From NCBI RefSeq assembly GCF_015352425.1, contig NZ_JADKNH010000007.1, forward strand, positions 1 through 64,000: a DNA stretch of 64,000 nt. Direction: 5' to 3'. Positions 45,779-55,537 of this stretch are shown in pieces. A program made the translations under genes and the position numbers. This DNA comes from Fusibacter ferrireducens (GTDB lineage: Bacteria; Bacillota; Clostridia; Peptostreptococcales; Acidaminobacteraceae). Position 1 is the stretch's first letter, and each line of letters opens with the position of its first letter. Under the pieces are notes generated by a model, which saw only the letters and a list, made by a program, of their open reading frames with translations, had not been told where the DNA came from and ran no database searches.

Positions 45779-45911
45779 GATTCTTGAGCAGAATCTGCAT
45801 TATATAAAACGTATCGAAAAATTATCTTTTATCATTTTGATGGATATTTCTCATCATGCCAATCACGGTTTCTCTTGTCACCTGCAAAAGACCCTAAGCA
45901 TTTTTTCATTA

Positions 45912-45946
45912 GAAAAACTGCCCTAAACCGTGAGAAGAAGGGCAGT
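45912..45946 (-). terminator. Terminator after glyA
   Basis: ACTGCCCT (45917-45924) pairs with AGGGCAGT (45939-45946). On the minus strand the hairpin is followed by a T run (45916-45912). It lies 25 bases past the glyA stop and closes the glycine operon. The sequence between here and the orphan unit (45779-45911) shows no gene. Confidence 0.85.
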
Positions 45947-45971
45947 CTTTCTTTGTGGGTCAGTAATTTGA

Positions 45972-47207
45972 TTAATCCCTATATAAAGGGAACTTATCGC
46001 ATAATGTTTTTACACGTGCTCGTGCAGGTTCTAGATCAGCATCTCTATTGTCTATCGTCCAACTGATGATATCTGCAATTTCAAGCATTTCTGCTTTGCC
46101 AAAACCACGTGTCGTAGAAGCTGGCGTTCCAATTCTAATACCACTTGTCACAAACGGGCTAGCCGTTTCATTTGGAACCGTATTTTTATTGGTTGTAATG
46201 CCAATTTCATCGAGCAATTTTTCAGCAGCTTTACCTGTAATATCTTTATTTCTTAGATCAACAAGCAATAAGTGATTGTCTGTACCGCCAGATACAATTT
46301 TAAAGCCTTTCGCCTTTAAAGCGTCTGCAAGAGTACTTGCATTTTCAACAACTTGCTTTTGATAAGCTTTAAATTCATCAGACATTGCTTCTTTAAAACA
46401 CACTGCTTTAGCAGCAATAATGTGCATTAAAGGCCCCCCTTGAATACCTGGGAACATTGTTTTGTCAATCGCTTTAGCAAATTCTTCTTTACAGAGAATT
46501 GCACCACCTCTTGGTCCCCTTAATGTCTTATGAGTTGTCGTTGTAACAATATCCGCATAAGGTACTGGATTTGGATGAAGACCTGCAGCTACTAAACCTG
46601 CAATATGGGCCATATCTACCAGCATTAAAGCATTTACTTCATCACAGATTTCTCTGATTTTAGCAAAATCTATAATTCTAGAATATGCGCTCGCACCTGA
46701 AACAATCATTTTAGGTTTTTCTTCAATTGCCATTGCTCTTAAGTTGTCATAATCAATAAAGCCAGCTTCATTTACACCGTAAGAAATAAAATTATAGAGT
46801 TTTCCAGAAAAATTAACTGGGCTACCATGTGTTAAATGTCCGCCATCAGATAGGTTCATGCCAAGAACTTTGTCACCAGGTTCAAGAACAGCCATATAAG
46901 CCCCCATATTTGCTTGCGAACCTGAATGCGGCTGAACATTGGCATGATCAGCACCGAATAGAGCTTTCAATCGATCACGCGCTAAATCTTCCGATATATC
47001 TACGAATTCACATCCGCCATAATATCTCTTGCCTGGATAACCTTCTGCATATTTGTTTGTTAAATGTGAGCCCATTGCTGCCATTACCGTTTTACTTGTG
47101 AAGTTTTCAGATGCAATTAGTTCAATATTACTTGATTGTCTCTTCAGTTCAAGTGCCATTGATTCATAGAGCTCCGGATCATTTTTTTTAACGATTTCTA
47201 AATTCAT
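45972..47207 (-). CDS. glyA: Serine hydroxymethyltransferase
   Basis: This PLP enzyme interconverts serine and glycine with tetrahydrofolate. The 411 residues match the family. Motifs are [19 protein letters not shown] (about 29-47), [26 protein letters not shown] and the PLP lysine motif [15 protein letters not shown]. As the last gene of the glycine cleavage operon it can convert the methylene-tetrahydrofolate and glycine made or used by the cleavage enzymes. It follows lpd by 18 bases, with AGGAGG before the ATG. Confidence 0.96.
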   Translation of the reverse strand: MNLEIVKKNDPELYESMALELKRQSSNIELIASENFTSKTVMAAMGSHLTNKYAEGYPGKRYYGGCEFVDISEDLARDRLKALFGADHANVQPHSGSQANMGAYMAVLEPGDKVLGMNLSDGGHLTHGSPVNFSGKLYNFISYGVNEAGFIDYDNLRAMAIEEKPKMIVSGASAYSRIIDFAKIREICDEVNALMLVDMAHIAGLVAAGLHPNPVPYADIVTTTTHKTLRGPRGGAILCKEEFAKAIDKTMFPGIQGGPLMHIIAAKAVCFKEAMSDEFKAYQKQVVENASTLADALKAKGFKIVSGGTDNHLLLVDLRNKDITGKAAEKLLDEIGITTNKNTVPNETASPFVTSGIRIGTPASTTRGFGKAEMLEIADIISWTIDNRDADLEPARARVKTLCDKFPLYRD

Positions 47208-47225
47208 GACTTGGTCCCTCCTGCG

Positions 47226-48629
47226 TTACTTTTTAGTTTTGATCGGTGCCATGTGAATGGCTTCTCCTTTGAGCCCCATAGTAGCTTCAGCAAAAGCTTC
47301 CGAAAGTGTTGGATGCGCATGAATAGTGCCTGCAATAGCATCCACATGCAGCTTTTGACTTACGGCAAGTGTGCCCTCATGAATTAAATCTGAAGCATGC
47401 GGTCCCATAATATGAACGCCCAGTATGGTATCGTCCATATCTGAAATCACTTTTATGAAACCTTCAGGTTCTCCAATAGAGAGTGCCTTTCCATTTGCAC
47501 CAAACATAAATTTGCTTTTTTTGATTTCAATGCCTTTTGCCTTTGCTTGATCTTCAGTGAGCCCAACAGATGAAATCTCTGGAAAAACAAAGATACAGCT
47601 TGGTACCACATCGTGATTACCGTGATGCAGTACGCCCATGATGTGATCCACAGCAGCAATCCCTTGATGTGATGCGGCATGTGCGAGCATAAGTTTTCCA
47701 TTGACATCGCCAATTGCATAGACACCTTGAACATTAGTTTTGAAATGCTCGTCTACAATAATGCCCTTTAGATTATATTCTACACCAGTATTGGCCAAAT
47801 TTAAACCTTCAATAACTGGTGTTCTTCCTGTTGAAACCAAAACAGTAGTAGCATCAAATGTCACTTCGCCCTTTTTGGACTCGCCCACTACAGTAAGACC
47901 ATCATCTGTCTTTATGATTTTAGTTACTTTGGTCGATTTGTGGACATCAATCCCTTTTTTCTTAACGCTTACAGCAAACCGTTTTGAAATTTCTGTATCC
48001 ACTTGACCAAGAAGTTGATCAGCATATTCAACCACAGTCACCACACTGCCCATGGCAGAAAAAATACCTGCAAATTCCATCCCAATAACGCCGCCGCCAA
48101 TAACCACCAATTTTTCAGGTACCTCTGTAAATTCTAAAATTTCTTTGCTAGTGATAACGCCTTCGTGATCTAGCCCCTCAATTGGTGGCATCTGAGGCTT
48201 CGATCCCGTGGCAATAATAATATTTTCACATGAGATCGTGCTGATCTCACCCTTTGCAGTGGTAATCTTCAAATCTGTTGCGCTTAAAAATTCTGCACTG
48301 CCGTAAACGACCTCAATCCCATTGATTTGAATCAATTGCTCAATTCCACCAACCAGTTGATTCACAACTTCTCTTTTTCTAGATTGAATCTTTGGGATAT
48401 CAAAGCTCACAGGACCCGTTTTAATTCCAAAATCCTCTATATGGTTTAAAGTATTTAGAAGCTCCGCATTTCTATAAAGCGTCTTTGTAGGGATACACCC
48501 ATAATTTAGACAAGTGCCTCCAATTTTATGATGCTCAATTAAAGTTACCTTGGCACCTAATTGTGCACCACGTATGGCGGCCACATAACCTCCTGGTCCA
48601 CCACCTATAATGACGATTTCTTTTTGCAT
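47226..48629 (-). CDS. lpdA: Dihydrolipoyl dehydrogenase (L protein of the glycine system)
   Basis: This FAD-dependent enzyme reoxidises the lipoyl arm of GcvH with NAD+. It has IIGGGPGGYVAAIRGAQLGA at the FAD end, the redox disulphide GGTCLNYGCIPTK and, near the end, HAHPTLSE holding the catalytic His. There is no N-terminal lipoyl domain, in contrast with pyruvate dehydrogenase-linked forms of some Firmicutes. The ATG at 48629 has AGGAGG at good spacing; the ORF upstream of it runs into gcvPB and is not used. It starts 8 bases after the gcvPB stop. Confidence 0.95.
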   Translation of the reverse strand: MQKEIVIIGGGPGGYVAAIRGAQLGAKVTLIEHHKIGGTCLNYGCIPTKTLYRNAELLNTLNHIEDFGIKTGPVSFDIPKIQSRKREVVNQLVGGIEQLIQINGIEVVYGSAEFLSATDLKITTAKGEISTISCENIIIATGSKPQMPPIEGLDHEGVITSKEILEFTEVPEKLVVIGGGVIGMEFAGIFSAMGSVVTVVEYADQLLGQVDTEISKRFAVSVKKKGIDVHKSTKVTKIIKTDDGLTVVGESKKGEVTFDATTVLVSTGRTPVIEGLNLANTGVEYNLKGIIVDEHFKTNVQGVYAIGDVNGKLMLAHAASHQGIAAVDHIMGVLHHGNHDVVPSCIFVFPEISSVGLTEDQAKAKGIEIKKSKFMFGANGKALSIGEPEGFIKVISDMDDTILGVHIMGPHASDLIHEGTLAVSQKLHVDAIAGTIHAHPTLSEAFAEATMGLKGEAIHMAPIKTKK

Positions 48630-48637
48630 ATTGCCTC

Positions 48638-50098
48638 CTAAACTTGTTTTTCCCATTTGAGCACTGGGGATCTTGCCGCAAGGACCTCATCCACTCTCCT
48701 AATTTGAGTTGTCGTAGGTGCCTGTTTGAGCAATTCAGGTGTTTCATCTGCTTCTTTACTAATTTGAATCATGACATCAATGAAAGCATCCAGCGTTTCA
48801 AGACTTTCGGTCTCCGTAGGTTCGATCATAATGGCGTCATGCACAATCAATGGAAAATAAATCGTCGGTGGATGATAGCCATGATCTAACAAGCGTTTTG
48901 CCACATCAAGGGTACTGCACTGATTGAGTTCACCTTTGAGACCTGCAAGTACAAATTCATGTTTACAAATGGTATCCACAGGTAAATTATAATATTCTTT
49001 TAACTTCGCTTGCATGTAGTTTGCATTGAGCACAGCCATTTCACTTGCGCGTTTCAAGCCCTCGCCACCCATGGACAAAATATAAGTGTAAGCTCTCACA
49101 AGGATGCCGAAATTGCCATTAAACCCTTTCATTCTGCCAATTGTATCTGGTCTATCATAGTCCAGAATGAAACGATCATCCACTTTAGAAACAATTGGTG
49201 CTGGTAAAAATGGCTCCAAGAATGCTTTAACACCTACTGGACCAGAACCTGGACCGCCACCACCATGTGGTGTTGAAAAAGTCTTATGCAAATTATAATG
49301 TACAACATCAAATCCCATATCACCAGGTCTAGCTTGACCCAGAATCGCATTTAAATTGGCACCATCATAATAGAGCAAACCACCAGCTTCATGAACAAGT
49401 TCAGCAATTTCAAGGATATTTTGTTCAAATAGACCTAGTGTGCTCGGGTTGGTAAGCATTAACCCTGCAATATCATCCCCCAATACCGCCTTTAAGTTAT
49501 CAAGGTCAACTGCACCCGATTTTGTAGATTTGATTTCCACCACTTCAAAACCTGCAACGTTTGCACTTGCAGGATTTGTGCCATGTGCTGAATCAGGAAC
49601 AATAATTTTATTTCTCCTGGTTTCACCACGTTTTTCATGGTATGCCTTAATGATCATCAGACCTGTAAGTTCCCCATGAGCACCTGCAGCCGGTTGAAGC
49701 GTAAAGGCATCCATGCCACCAACTTCAGATAACATACTGCTTAAATCGTACATGAGTTCAAGCGCCCCTTGTGCTTGCGTCTCATCTTGATAGGGGTGAA
49801 GGTTTACAAAACCATCTAAAGCAGCCATATCTTCATTGATTTTAGGATTGTATTTCATGGTGCAAGACCCCAGTGGATAAAACCCGGTATCTACACCAAA
49901 ATTCTTGTTGCTTAATAAAGTATAGTGTCTAACGAGCTGAGGTTCACTTACTTCTGGTAAACCAAGCTCTTTTTTTCGGAGTAAGTCTGCTGGAATTACA
50001 TCATTGATTTCTACGTCATCAACTTTGCATCCAGGAATTTTATACCCTCTTCTGCCTTCTTTTGAAATTTCAAAAATAAGTTGATCGTATTTTACCAT
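48638..50098 (-). CDS. gcvPB: Glycine dehydrogenase (decarboxylating) subunit 2
   Basis: This C-terminal half of P protein contains the PLP site. The 486 residues include [40 protein letters not shown] and the PLP lysine motif [20 protein letters not shown] (K in HKT). The split into gcvPA and gcvPB is usual in Clostridia and archaea, while Proteobacteria have one long P protein. It overlaps gcvPA by 7 bases, so the two halves are translated together. Confidence 0.95.
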   Translation of the reverse strand: MVKYDQLIFEISKEGRRGYKIPGCKVDDVEINDVIPADLLRKKELGLPEVSEPQLVRHYTLLSNKNFGVDTGFYPLGSCTMKYNPKINEDMAALDGFVNLHPYQDETQAQGALELMYDLSSMLSEVGGMDAFTLQPAAGAHGELTGLMIIKAYHEKRGETRRNKIIVPDSAHGTNPASANVAGFEVVEIKSTKSGAVDLDNLKAVLGDDIAGLMLTNPSTLGLFEQNILEIAELVHEAGGLLYYDGANLNAILGQARPGDMGFDVVHYNLHKTFSTPHGGGGPGSGPVGVKAFLEPFLPAPIVSKVDDRFILDYDRPDTIGRMKGFNGNFGILVRAYTYILSMGGEGLKRASEMAVLNANYMQAKLKEYYNLPVDTICKHEFVLAGLKGELNQCSTLDVAKRLLDHGYHPPTIYFPLIVHDAIMIEPTETESLETLDAFIDVMIQISKEADETPELLKQAPTTTQIRRVDEVLAARSPVLKWEKQV

Positions 50099-51441
50099 TT
50101 GATTGCCTCCATCGCCTCTACAAGTGCATCGATTTCTTCTTTAGTTCTCTTTTCGGTTACGCAGAATAGAACTCTGTTTTGATCGGATGGATATGCCTTT
50201 CCTAAATCAAAACCACCAAGGAATCCCTTTTCAGCCAATTTTTCATTGAGTTTGTCAATTGCCATGTCGGTTTCAAGGACAAATTCTTTAAAGAATGGCG
50301 CCTCATACACCGCTCTAAACTTACCTGTTCCAATGAGTTTTTTCTGTGCATAATGTGATTTTTTAACACATTGAGTTGCAACTTCCTTCAGACCTTCTTT
50401 ACCAAGTGCACTCAGATAAATCGTCGCACAAAGTGCATTTAGAGCTTGATTTGAACAAATATTAGAAGTTGCCTTTTCTCTTCGGATATGTTGCTCTCTT
50501 GCTTGAAGTGTCAAAGTGAAAGCCCTTTTGCCGTCTAAATCCATGGTTTGCCCCACAATACGCCCTGGTAATTTTCTCATTTGTTTCGTCGATGCCGCCA
50601 TAAATCCAAGATAAGGCCCACCATAATTTAAGCCATTACCAAGAACCTGACCTTCTCCCACAGCTAAATCAGCGCCGTATTCACCTGGCGTCTTGAGTAT
50701 ACTCATGGCAATTGGGTCCACATTCATGATAAAAAGCGCTTTATTTTCATGTGTCACTGCCACAGCTTCTGTGTAGTCTTCAATAATACCAAAGAAGTTT
50801 GGCGATTGGACAATTACGCCAACCGTTTCTTTAGAAATAACTCTTTTTAGGTTTTCAATATCGGTCACACCGCTCACAGCTGGAATCTCAATGACATTTA
50901 TATCATTAAATCTCATATAGGTCTTAACAACTTCCCTAACTTCTGGATGCACTGTTTCAGAAATAAGAATGGTATTGCCTTTTTGATTTGCCACAGCAAG
51001 CATGGCAGCCTCTGCAGTGGCAGATGCCCCGTCGTACATGGAAGCATTCGAAACTTCCATACCAGTGACATTTGCAATCATGGTTTGATATTCGAATATG
51101 GCTTGCAATGTCCCTTGACTGATCTCAGGCTGATAAGGTGTATAAGCTGTATTAAATTCTGATCTGGATACCAAATGATGAATCACCGATGGAATCGCAT
51201 GATCGTAAGCACCTGCACCTAAAAAACATATGAGTTCGTTAGTAGATGTATTTTTTTCTGCAAGTCCTCTAATATGTTTTGACACTTCTGCTTCTGAAAG
51301 TGGGGCACATAAGTTTAATCTTCTCTTCAATTTAACTTGCTCTGGGATGTCATCAAATAATCTGTCTACTGAATCAATACCAAGAACCTCAAGCATTTTT
51401 GCTTCATCTTGCTCAGTATTAGGAATATAGGGAAACATCAT
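50092..51441 (-). CDS. gcvPA: Glycine dehydrogenase (decarboxylating) subunit 1
   Basis: This N-terminal half of P protein has 449 residues, with [20 protein letters not shown], the [15 protein letters not shown]-type block (here [25 protein letters not shown]), and [12 protein letters not shown]. It lacks the PLP lysine, which is in gcvPB. The ATG lies at the gcvH stop (TAATG), with GGAGG seven bases upstream. Confidence 0.95.
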   Translation of the reverse strand: MMFPYIPNTEQDEAKMLEVLGIDSVDRLFDDIPEQVKLKRRLNLCAPLSEAEVSKHIRGLAEKNTSTNELICFLGAGAYDHAIPSVIHHLVSRSEFNTAYTPYQPEISQGTLQAIFEYQTMIANVTGMEVSNASMYDGASATAEAAMLAVANQKGNTILISETVHPEVREVVKTYMRFNDINVIEIPAVSGVTDIENLKRVISKETVGVIVQSPNFFGIIEDYTEAVAVTHENKALFIMNVDPIAMSILKTPGEYGADLAVGEGQVLGNGLNYGGPYLGFMAASTKQMRKLPGRIVGQTMDLDGKRAFTLTLQAREQHIRREKATSNICSNQALNALCATIYLSALGKEGLKEVATQCVKKSHYAQKKLIGTGKFRAVYEAPFFKEFVLETDMAIDKLNEKLAEKGFLGGFDLGKAYPSDQNRVLFCVTEKRTKEEIDALVEAMEAIKW

Positions 51442-51824
51442 TATGCCTCCTCATTACAGTATGCTTCATACTCTTCTGCATTCATCAATTCGTCCAACTC
51501 AGTTGTATCTGAAAGTGAAATTTTAATAATCCAATTTTCATAAGGTGCTGTGTTCACAAGTGATGGATCGTCATCCAACGCTTCATTCACTTCTACTATC
51601 GTTCCAGATACAGGCATCAACATATCTGATGCAGCTTTTACGGACTCAATGGTTCCAAAACTTTCCTCCACCTCAAACGCTTCATCCATTTCTGGCAATT
51701 CAACATAGACAATCGAACCTAAAGAATTTTGTGCAAAATCCGTCACACCAACTAGTGCAGTTTCATCTTCAACTTTAACCCACTCATGATCTTTTGTATA
51801 ATACAATCCGCTTAAAACTTTCAT
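51441..51824 (-). CDS. gcvH: Glycine cleavage system H protein
   Basis: This lipoyl carrier protein has 127 residues. It begins MKVLSGLYYTKDHEWVKVED and has the lipoylation site in GTIESVKAASDM (Lys of VKAA). AGGAGG spacing favours ATG 51824 over ATG 51830 and over the upstream 51851. It carries the aminomethyl group from P to T protein and on to L protein. Confidence 0.95.
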   Translation of the reverse strand: MKVLSGLYYTKDHEWVKVEDETALVGVTDFAQNSLGSIVYVELPEMDEAFEVEESFGTIESVKAASDMLMPVSGTIVEVNEALDDDPSLVNTAPYENWIIKISLSDTTELDELMNAEEYEAYCNEEA

Positions 51825-51904
51825 CTTCATTACCTCCTGAATTTTCATCATAATTTCAGCATCCCGCTGTAGGCAGTGATTAAGTAAATTATACCTTACT
51901 TTAA

Positions 51905-53008
51905 CTATTTTTTATAATTCTTTTGATAAAATCTTTTACTGCAAATTGTCGCAGGTAAAACTTTCTTTCTGACCTGTATCCCAAGCGCGCCACCCATTTC
52001 AGCATATGATGCATCCACAAGTGCCAAGCCTATGTTCTTCTTAAGTGTCGGTGAAAAATACCCTGTGGTTACCATGCCGACCACCTTGTCATCCACAACG
52101 ACATCATAACCATGTCTTGGAATGCCCTTTTCCATTTCGAAGCCAACCGTTTTCCTTGGAAGTCCAGCTTCCTTTTGAGCCACAAGCGCTTCTTTTCCAA
52201 TAAAGCTTTCTTTACCCAACTTCACAAAGAAACCAAGTCCAGCTTCAAGTGGTGTGATATCCTTAGAAAGTTCGTTGCCATAAAGTGGAAGTGCCGCTTC
52301 AAATCTCAAAGTGTCTCTGCATCCCAATCCAGCTGGTTTTAGCCCCATGTCTTTGCCCACTTCCATGAGGGCTTCCCATATTTTGACGATGTCCTTATTT
52401 TCTGAATAAATTTCAAATCCATCTTCGCCAGTGTAACCCGTTCTTGAGACCAAACACTTTGCACCTGCCACTGTTACATTTCGGTTGCAATAAAAAAACT
52501 TAATATCATCTAAATTTACATCCACCACTTTTTGAAGAATCTCTTGAGCCAACGGACCTTGTATCGCCACTTCAGAAACCTGACTTGACATATTTTCAAG
52601 TGTTATGTCATAACCTTTTGATTGCTCGAGCATCCACGCATAATCCTTATTGATATTACTGGCATTGATAACAAGGTAAAAAAAATCTTGATTAAATTTA
52701 TAGACGAGCAGATCGTCCACGACACCACCATCTTCATAGCACATCATGCCATAAAGAACTTGGTGGTCTTCAAGCGTAGCCACATCATTCGTCACAAGAT
52801 TCTGGACAAATGCAAAGGCATCTTTGCCCTTCACCTCAACCTCACCCATGTGTGAAACGTCAAATATACCTGCGGCATTTCTTACAGCTTCATGCTCTTC
52901 TACAATGCCTTCATACTGTACGGGTAACGACCAGCCTGCAAAATCAATGATCTTGCCCCCAAGCTTTTCATGAACATCAAAAAGTGCTGTCTTTTTCACT
53001 GAATCCAT
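51905..53008 (-). CDS. gcvT: Aminomethyltransferase (T protein)
   Basis: This tetrahydrofolate-dependent enzyme releases ammonia and forms methylene-tetrahydrofolate from the aminomethylated H protein. The 367 residues include KIIDFAGWSLPVQYEGI, HMGEVEVKG, VYGMM-type LYGMMCYEDGGVVDDLLVY and RTGYTGEDGFEIY. The ATG at 53008 has AGGAGG seven bases upstream; the longer frame to 53044 is rejected. It is the first gene of the operon, downstream of the glycine riboswitch, and 80 bases before gcvH. Confidence 0.95.
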   Translation of the reverse strand: MDSVKKTALFDVHEKLGGKIIDFAGWSLPVQYEGIVEEHEAVRNAAGIFDVSHMGEVEVKGKDAFAFVQNLVTNDVATLEDHQVLYGMMCYEDGGVVDDLLVYKFNQDFFYLVINASNINKDYAWMLEQSKGYDITLENMSSQVSEVAIQGPLAQEILQKVVDVNLDDIKFFYCNRNVTVAGAKCLVSRTGYTGEDGFEIYSENKDIVKIWEALMEVGKDMGLKPAGLGCRDTLRFEAALPLYGNELSKDITPLEAGLGFFVKLGKESFIGKEALVAQKEAGLPRKTVGFEMEKGIPRHGYDVVVDDKVVGMVTTGYFSPTLKKNIGLALVDASYAEMGGALGIQVRKKVLPATICSKRFYQKNYKK

Positions 53009-53164
53009 TTTGATTCCTCCTTCACATACTGTACAGTGATACACTCTAACTCTAAATTTTCATTTGTCACATTAATTCATTTGTCACATTATTTTTTTAT
53101 TTGTTTGATTCCATCATGCGCTAGTTATATCCTTTTTACCTCTGTCCTAAACGTATCCTTACAA

Positions 53165-53218
53165 ACAAAAAGAGGTATACAATGGACGCAGCAATGCTAG
53201 TCGCCATTATATACCTCT
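53165..53218 (-). terminator. Expression-platform terminator of the glycine riboswitch
   Basis: AGAGGTATACAATGG (53171-53185) pairs with CCATTATATACCTCT (53204-53218), with one mismatch, and a T run follows on the minus strand (from 53170). In the absence of ligand it would stop transcription before gcvT. Confidence 0.85.
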
Positions 53219-53425
53219 GTATTTTTACCTGAGAGTTTCTCGCCAAGCAGACTTATATTATCTCGCTCTAGCGCTTCCTCCTTCGGTGCCTTTCGGTCTC
53301 TCCAGAGATCCATCCAATAACACTTCTGTTGCCTGAGAGTTTCAAATTAAAAACGGCTATTTTTAATCATTGCTCCTTCGGCTACCCTCTTAAGGTATCT
53401 CGCATTATCTTCAACTGGGATCAAT
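53219..53425 (-). promoter_or_regulatory. Tandem glycine riboswitch upstream of the gcv operon
   Basis: On the minus strand two aptamer copies are seen: the first has GAGGGTAGCCGAAGGAGCAA and GAAACTCTCAGGCAA; the second has CTCTGGAGAGACCGAAAGGCA, CACCGAAGGAGGAAGC and GAGAAACTCTCAGG. Both carry the CCGAAGGAG and ACTCTCAGG core of gcvT-type aptamers. They are joined by a short linker, as in other Firmicutes. Only the following terminator lies between the second aptamer and gcvT. The expected effect is induction of glycine cleavage by glycine. Confidence 0.94.
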
Positions 53426-53534
53426 ATAATATATCATATGGTGCGGTCACAAAACCGTCCCATACCTGAGTTAATTTTATGCCATAAAGGCACAAATTTC
53501 AACCCCTTTTTGTATCCCTTTATAATTTTTTTTA

Positions 53535-53561
53535 CGCAACAGGTTCAACCTAAATCTTGCG
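53535..53561. other. Stem-loop between the glycine riboswitch and pepF
   Basis: CGCAA (53535-53539) pairs with TTGCG (53557-53561) around an inner AGGTT/AACCT. On the minus strand it is followed by an A run, not T, so it is not a normal terminator. The 53426-53610 stretch otherwise shows only the weak glycine-operon promoter area and no gene. Confidence 0.35.
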
Positions 53562-53610
53562 AGTCTACTAATCTCATAATTTAAGGCAACAAGTTCCATG
53601 GTTTAAAACC

Positions 53611-55305
53611 TTAAAGTGCTCTGTCATTGACCCCATCTAGCCATGCCTCAACAGCAGGCAATATGCGTTTTAACGAGCCCGCTTCAAATGGATTTTCAAG
53701 CTTTGCAACTTTTAACAATTCCAAGAATGGAAGACTGCCACCTCTATTACAGAGGTCGATGTAATCTGCCCATGCCGATTCACGATTCTCCTCTGCTTTG
53801 ACAAAGAATTGAAATGCACATACTTGTGCAAGTGTGTAGTCAATATAATAAAACGGATCCATAAAAATATGTCCTTGTCTGAACCAATACCCGCCTCTTT
53901 TCAGAAAATCATTGTCTTCATAGGTTGTATGTGGCAAGTATTTTGTCTCGAGTTCAGCCCATTTGCTTTTACGTTCTGCAGGCGACACCTCTGGATTTTC
54001 ATAAACATAGTGTTGAAATTCATCCACAAGAACCCCATAAGGAATGAACAATAAAGCTTCACTTAAATGGTTGAAATGGTATTTAGCAGTATCTTCTTTA
54101 AAAAAGCTTTCCATCCACGGCCACGTTAAAAATTCCATGCTCATGGAATGAATTTCACAAGCTTCAAGTGTTGGCCACACGTACTCTGGAATCTCATAAT
54201 TTCTACTCTGATATACTTGAAATGCATGACCTGCTTCATGCGTTAAAACATCAATATCCCCAGAAGTCCCATTAAAGTTAGAAAAAATGAAGGGTGACTT
54301 ATAGTTAGGTATAAAAGTACAGTATCCGCCTCCTGCTTTACCTTGCTTAGCTTCTAAATCCATGAGTTCGCTCTCCAACATGAAATTAAAAAATTCACCA
54401 GTTTCCTCAGATAATGATTCATACATTTGTTTGCCATTTTTTAAAATCCATTCGGGCGTGCCTTTAGGTGTTGCATTTCCAGAGTTAAATGCAATGGGCT
54501 CATCATAATAAGTTAGTGTCTCTAATCCCAATCTTACTCTTTGTTTCTCTTTCAATTTGCTCGCAATGGGAACCAAATCGTTTAGGACTTGATCTCTATA
54601 AGTTTTGACCATCCTATGATCATAGTCCGTTCTAGCAAGTCTCAAGTACCCCAATTCTACGAAATTATCGAAACCTAGTTTTTGAGCGATATTGTGGCGT
54701 ACTTTAACCAATTCATCATAGAGATCATCAAAAGCTTTTTCATTTTCTTCAAAGAATTTTGTTGTGGCTTCCTGAGCACTTTTTCTAATGCTGCGATCCG
54801 TTGATTCATAAAAGGGTGTCATTTGAGCTAAATTGCGCTCTTCACCTTCAAACATAATTTTGGCAGAAGTTCTGAGTTTCGTGTATTTGGACACTAAACT
54901 ATTTTCCAGTTTTAAATCCTCTAATATTTCTGGTCTAAAGGTTCTCATTTTTACATTTACAATGTTGAATAAATGTTCTCCAAACTCTGATCTTAGTGCA
55001 TCTTTAAATTTGGATTGATTCAGCGCGTTGTAAAGGCGATCCACCATCTCCTCATACGTGGGCATTGCATCATCTATGAAATCATTTTCCGCATCATAAA
55101 AAGTATCCTCTGTATTGATTGTATGCCTTATGCTCACAAGCGTTGCCGCTGTCTCTATATTGTTTCTGAGAACAGATATCTCATGTAATATTTCAATTTG
55201 TTCTTGTGCAGAATTTGCTCCACTAAACTTTTCGATTAGTGCATCCATGTTGGTTTTGAAGACTTCCATTTGTGGACGCTCGTACTTAAATTCTGTAAAT
55301 TTCAT
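53611..55305 (-). CDS. pepF: M3-family oligoendopeptidase (PepF-like)
   Basis: This zinc metallopeptidase of 564 residues probably cleaves short peptides in the cytoplasm. The zinc motif is THEAGHAFQ, with the third ligand in EACEIHSMSMEFL some 25 residues later. The N-terminal helical part contains the coiled region of PepF/M3B enzymes, and the length fits that family. The start has GGGAGGC. It is a single gene with its own promoter-like sequence at 55361-55389. Confidence 0.92.
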   Translation of the reverse strand: MKFTEFKYERPQMEVFKTNMDALIEKFSGANSAQEQIEILHEISVLRNNIETAATLVSIRHTINTEDTFYDAENDFIDDAMPTYEEMVDRLYNALNQSKFKDALRSEFGEHLFNIVNVKMRTFRPEILEDLKLENSLVSKYTKLRTSAKIMFEGEERNLAQMTPFYESTDRSIRKSAQEATTKFFEENEKAFDDLYDELVKVRHNIAQKLGFDNFVELGYLRLARTDYDHRMVKTYRDQVLNDLVPIASKLKEKQRVRLGLETLTYYDEPIAFNSGNATPKGTPEWILKNGKQMYESLSEETGEFFNFMLESELMDLEAKQGKAGGGYCTFIPNYKSPFIFSNFNGTSGDIDVLTHEAGHAFQVYQSRNYEIPEYVWPTLEACEIHSMSMEFLTWPWMESFFKEDTAKYHFNHLSEALLFIPYGVLVDEFQHYVYENPEVSPAERKSKWAELETKYLPHTTYEDNDFLKRGGYWFRQGHIFMDPFYYIDYTLAQVCAFQFFVKAEENRESAWADYIDLCNRGGSLPFLELLKVAKLENPFEAGSLKRILPAVEAWLDGVNDRAL

Positions 55306-55360
55306 AACTGCCTCCCTACTCTTAAGTTTACTCCCTTAAAGAGATACTTTAACCCATTTT

Positions 55361-55402
55361 ATCATAAAAAATAAAACCCGTATAATCAAATTTATACAGG
55401 TT
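55361..55402 (-). promoter_or_regulatory. Promoter of pepF overlapping an intrinsic hairpin
   Basis: On the minus strand TTGATT (55389-55384), a 17-base spacer and TATGAT (55366-55361). The -35 lies in the loop of an inverted repeat (55375-55402) whose T-rich tail reads towards pepF. The hairpin could stop transcription coming from further upstream on the minus strand, or bind a regulator. Confidence 0.45.
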
Positions 55403-55537
55403 CCGCTGGCTCTATAGAGTTTCACAGACCTTATGGAGAATCCGATAAATTTAATTTGCCACTATTGTGTGTCATTTGTTAAAGTGTGGGTAAATAGCTT
55501 ATAGGATTATCGTAATTCTAGTAATTTAGGAGGTCAT

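Noticed and set aside
45840-45911. Long-range pairing CACGGTTTCTC with the glyA terminator loop
   Set aside because: The pairing is short and could be chance; no second structural evidence.
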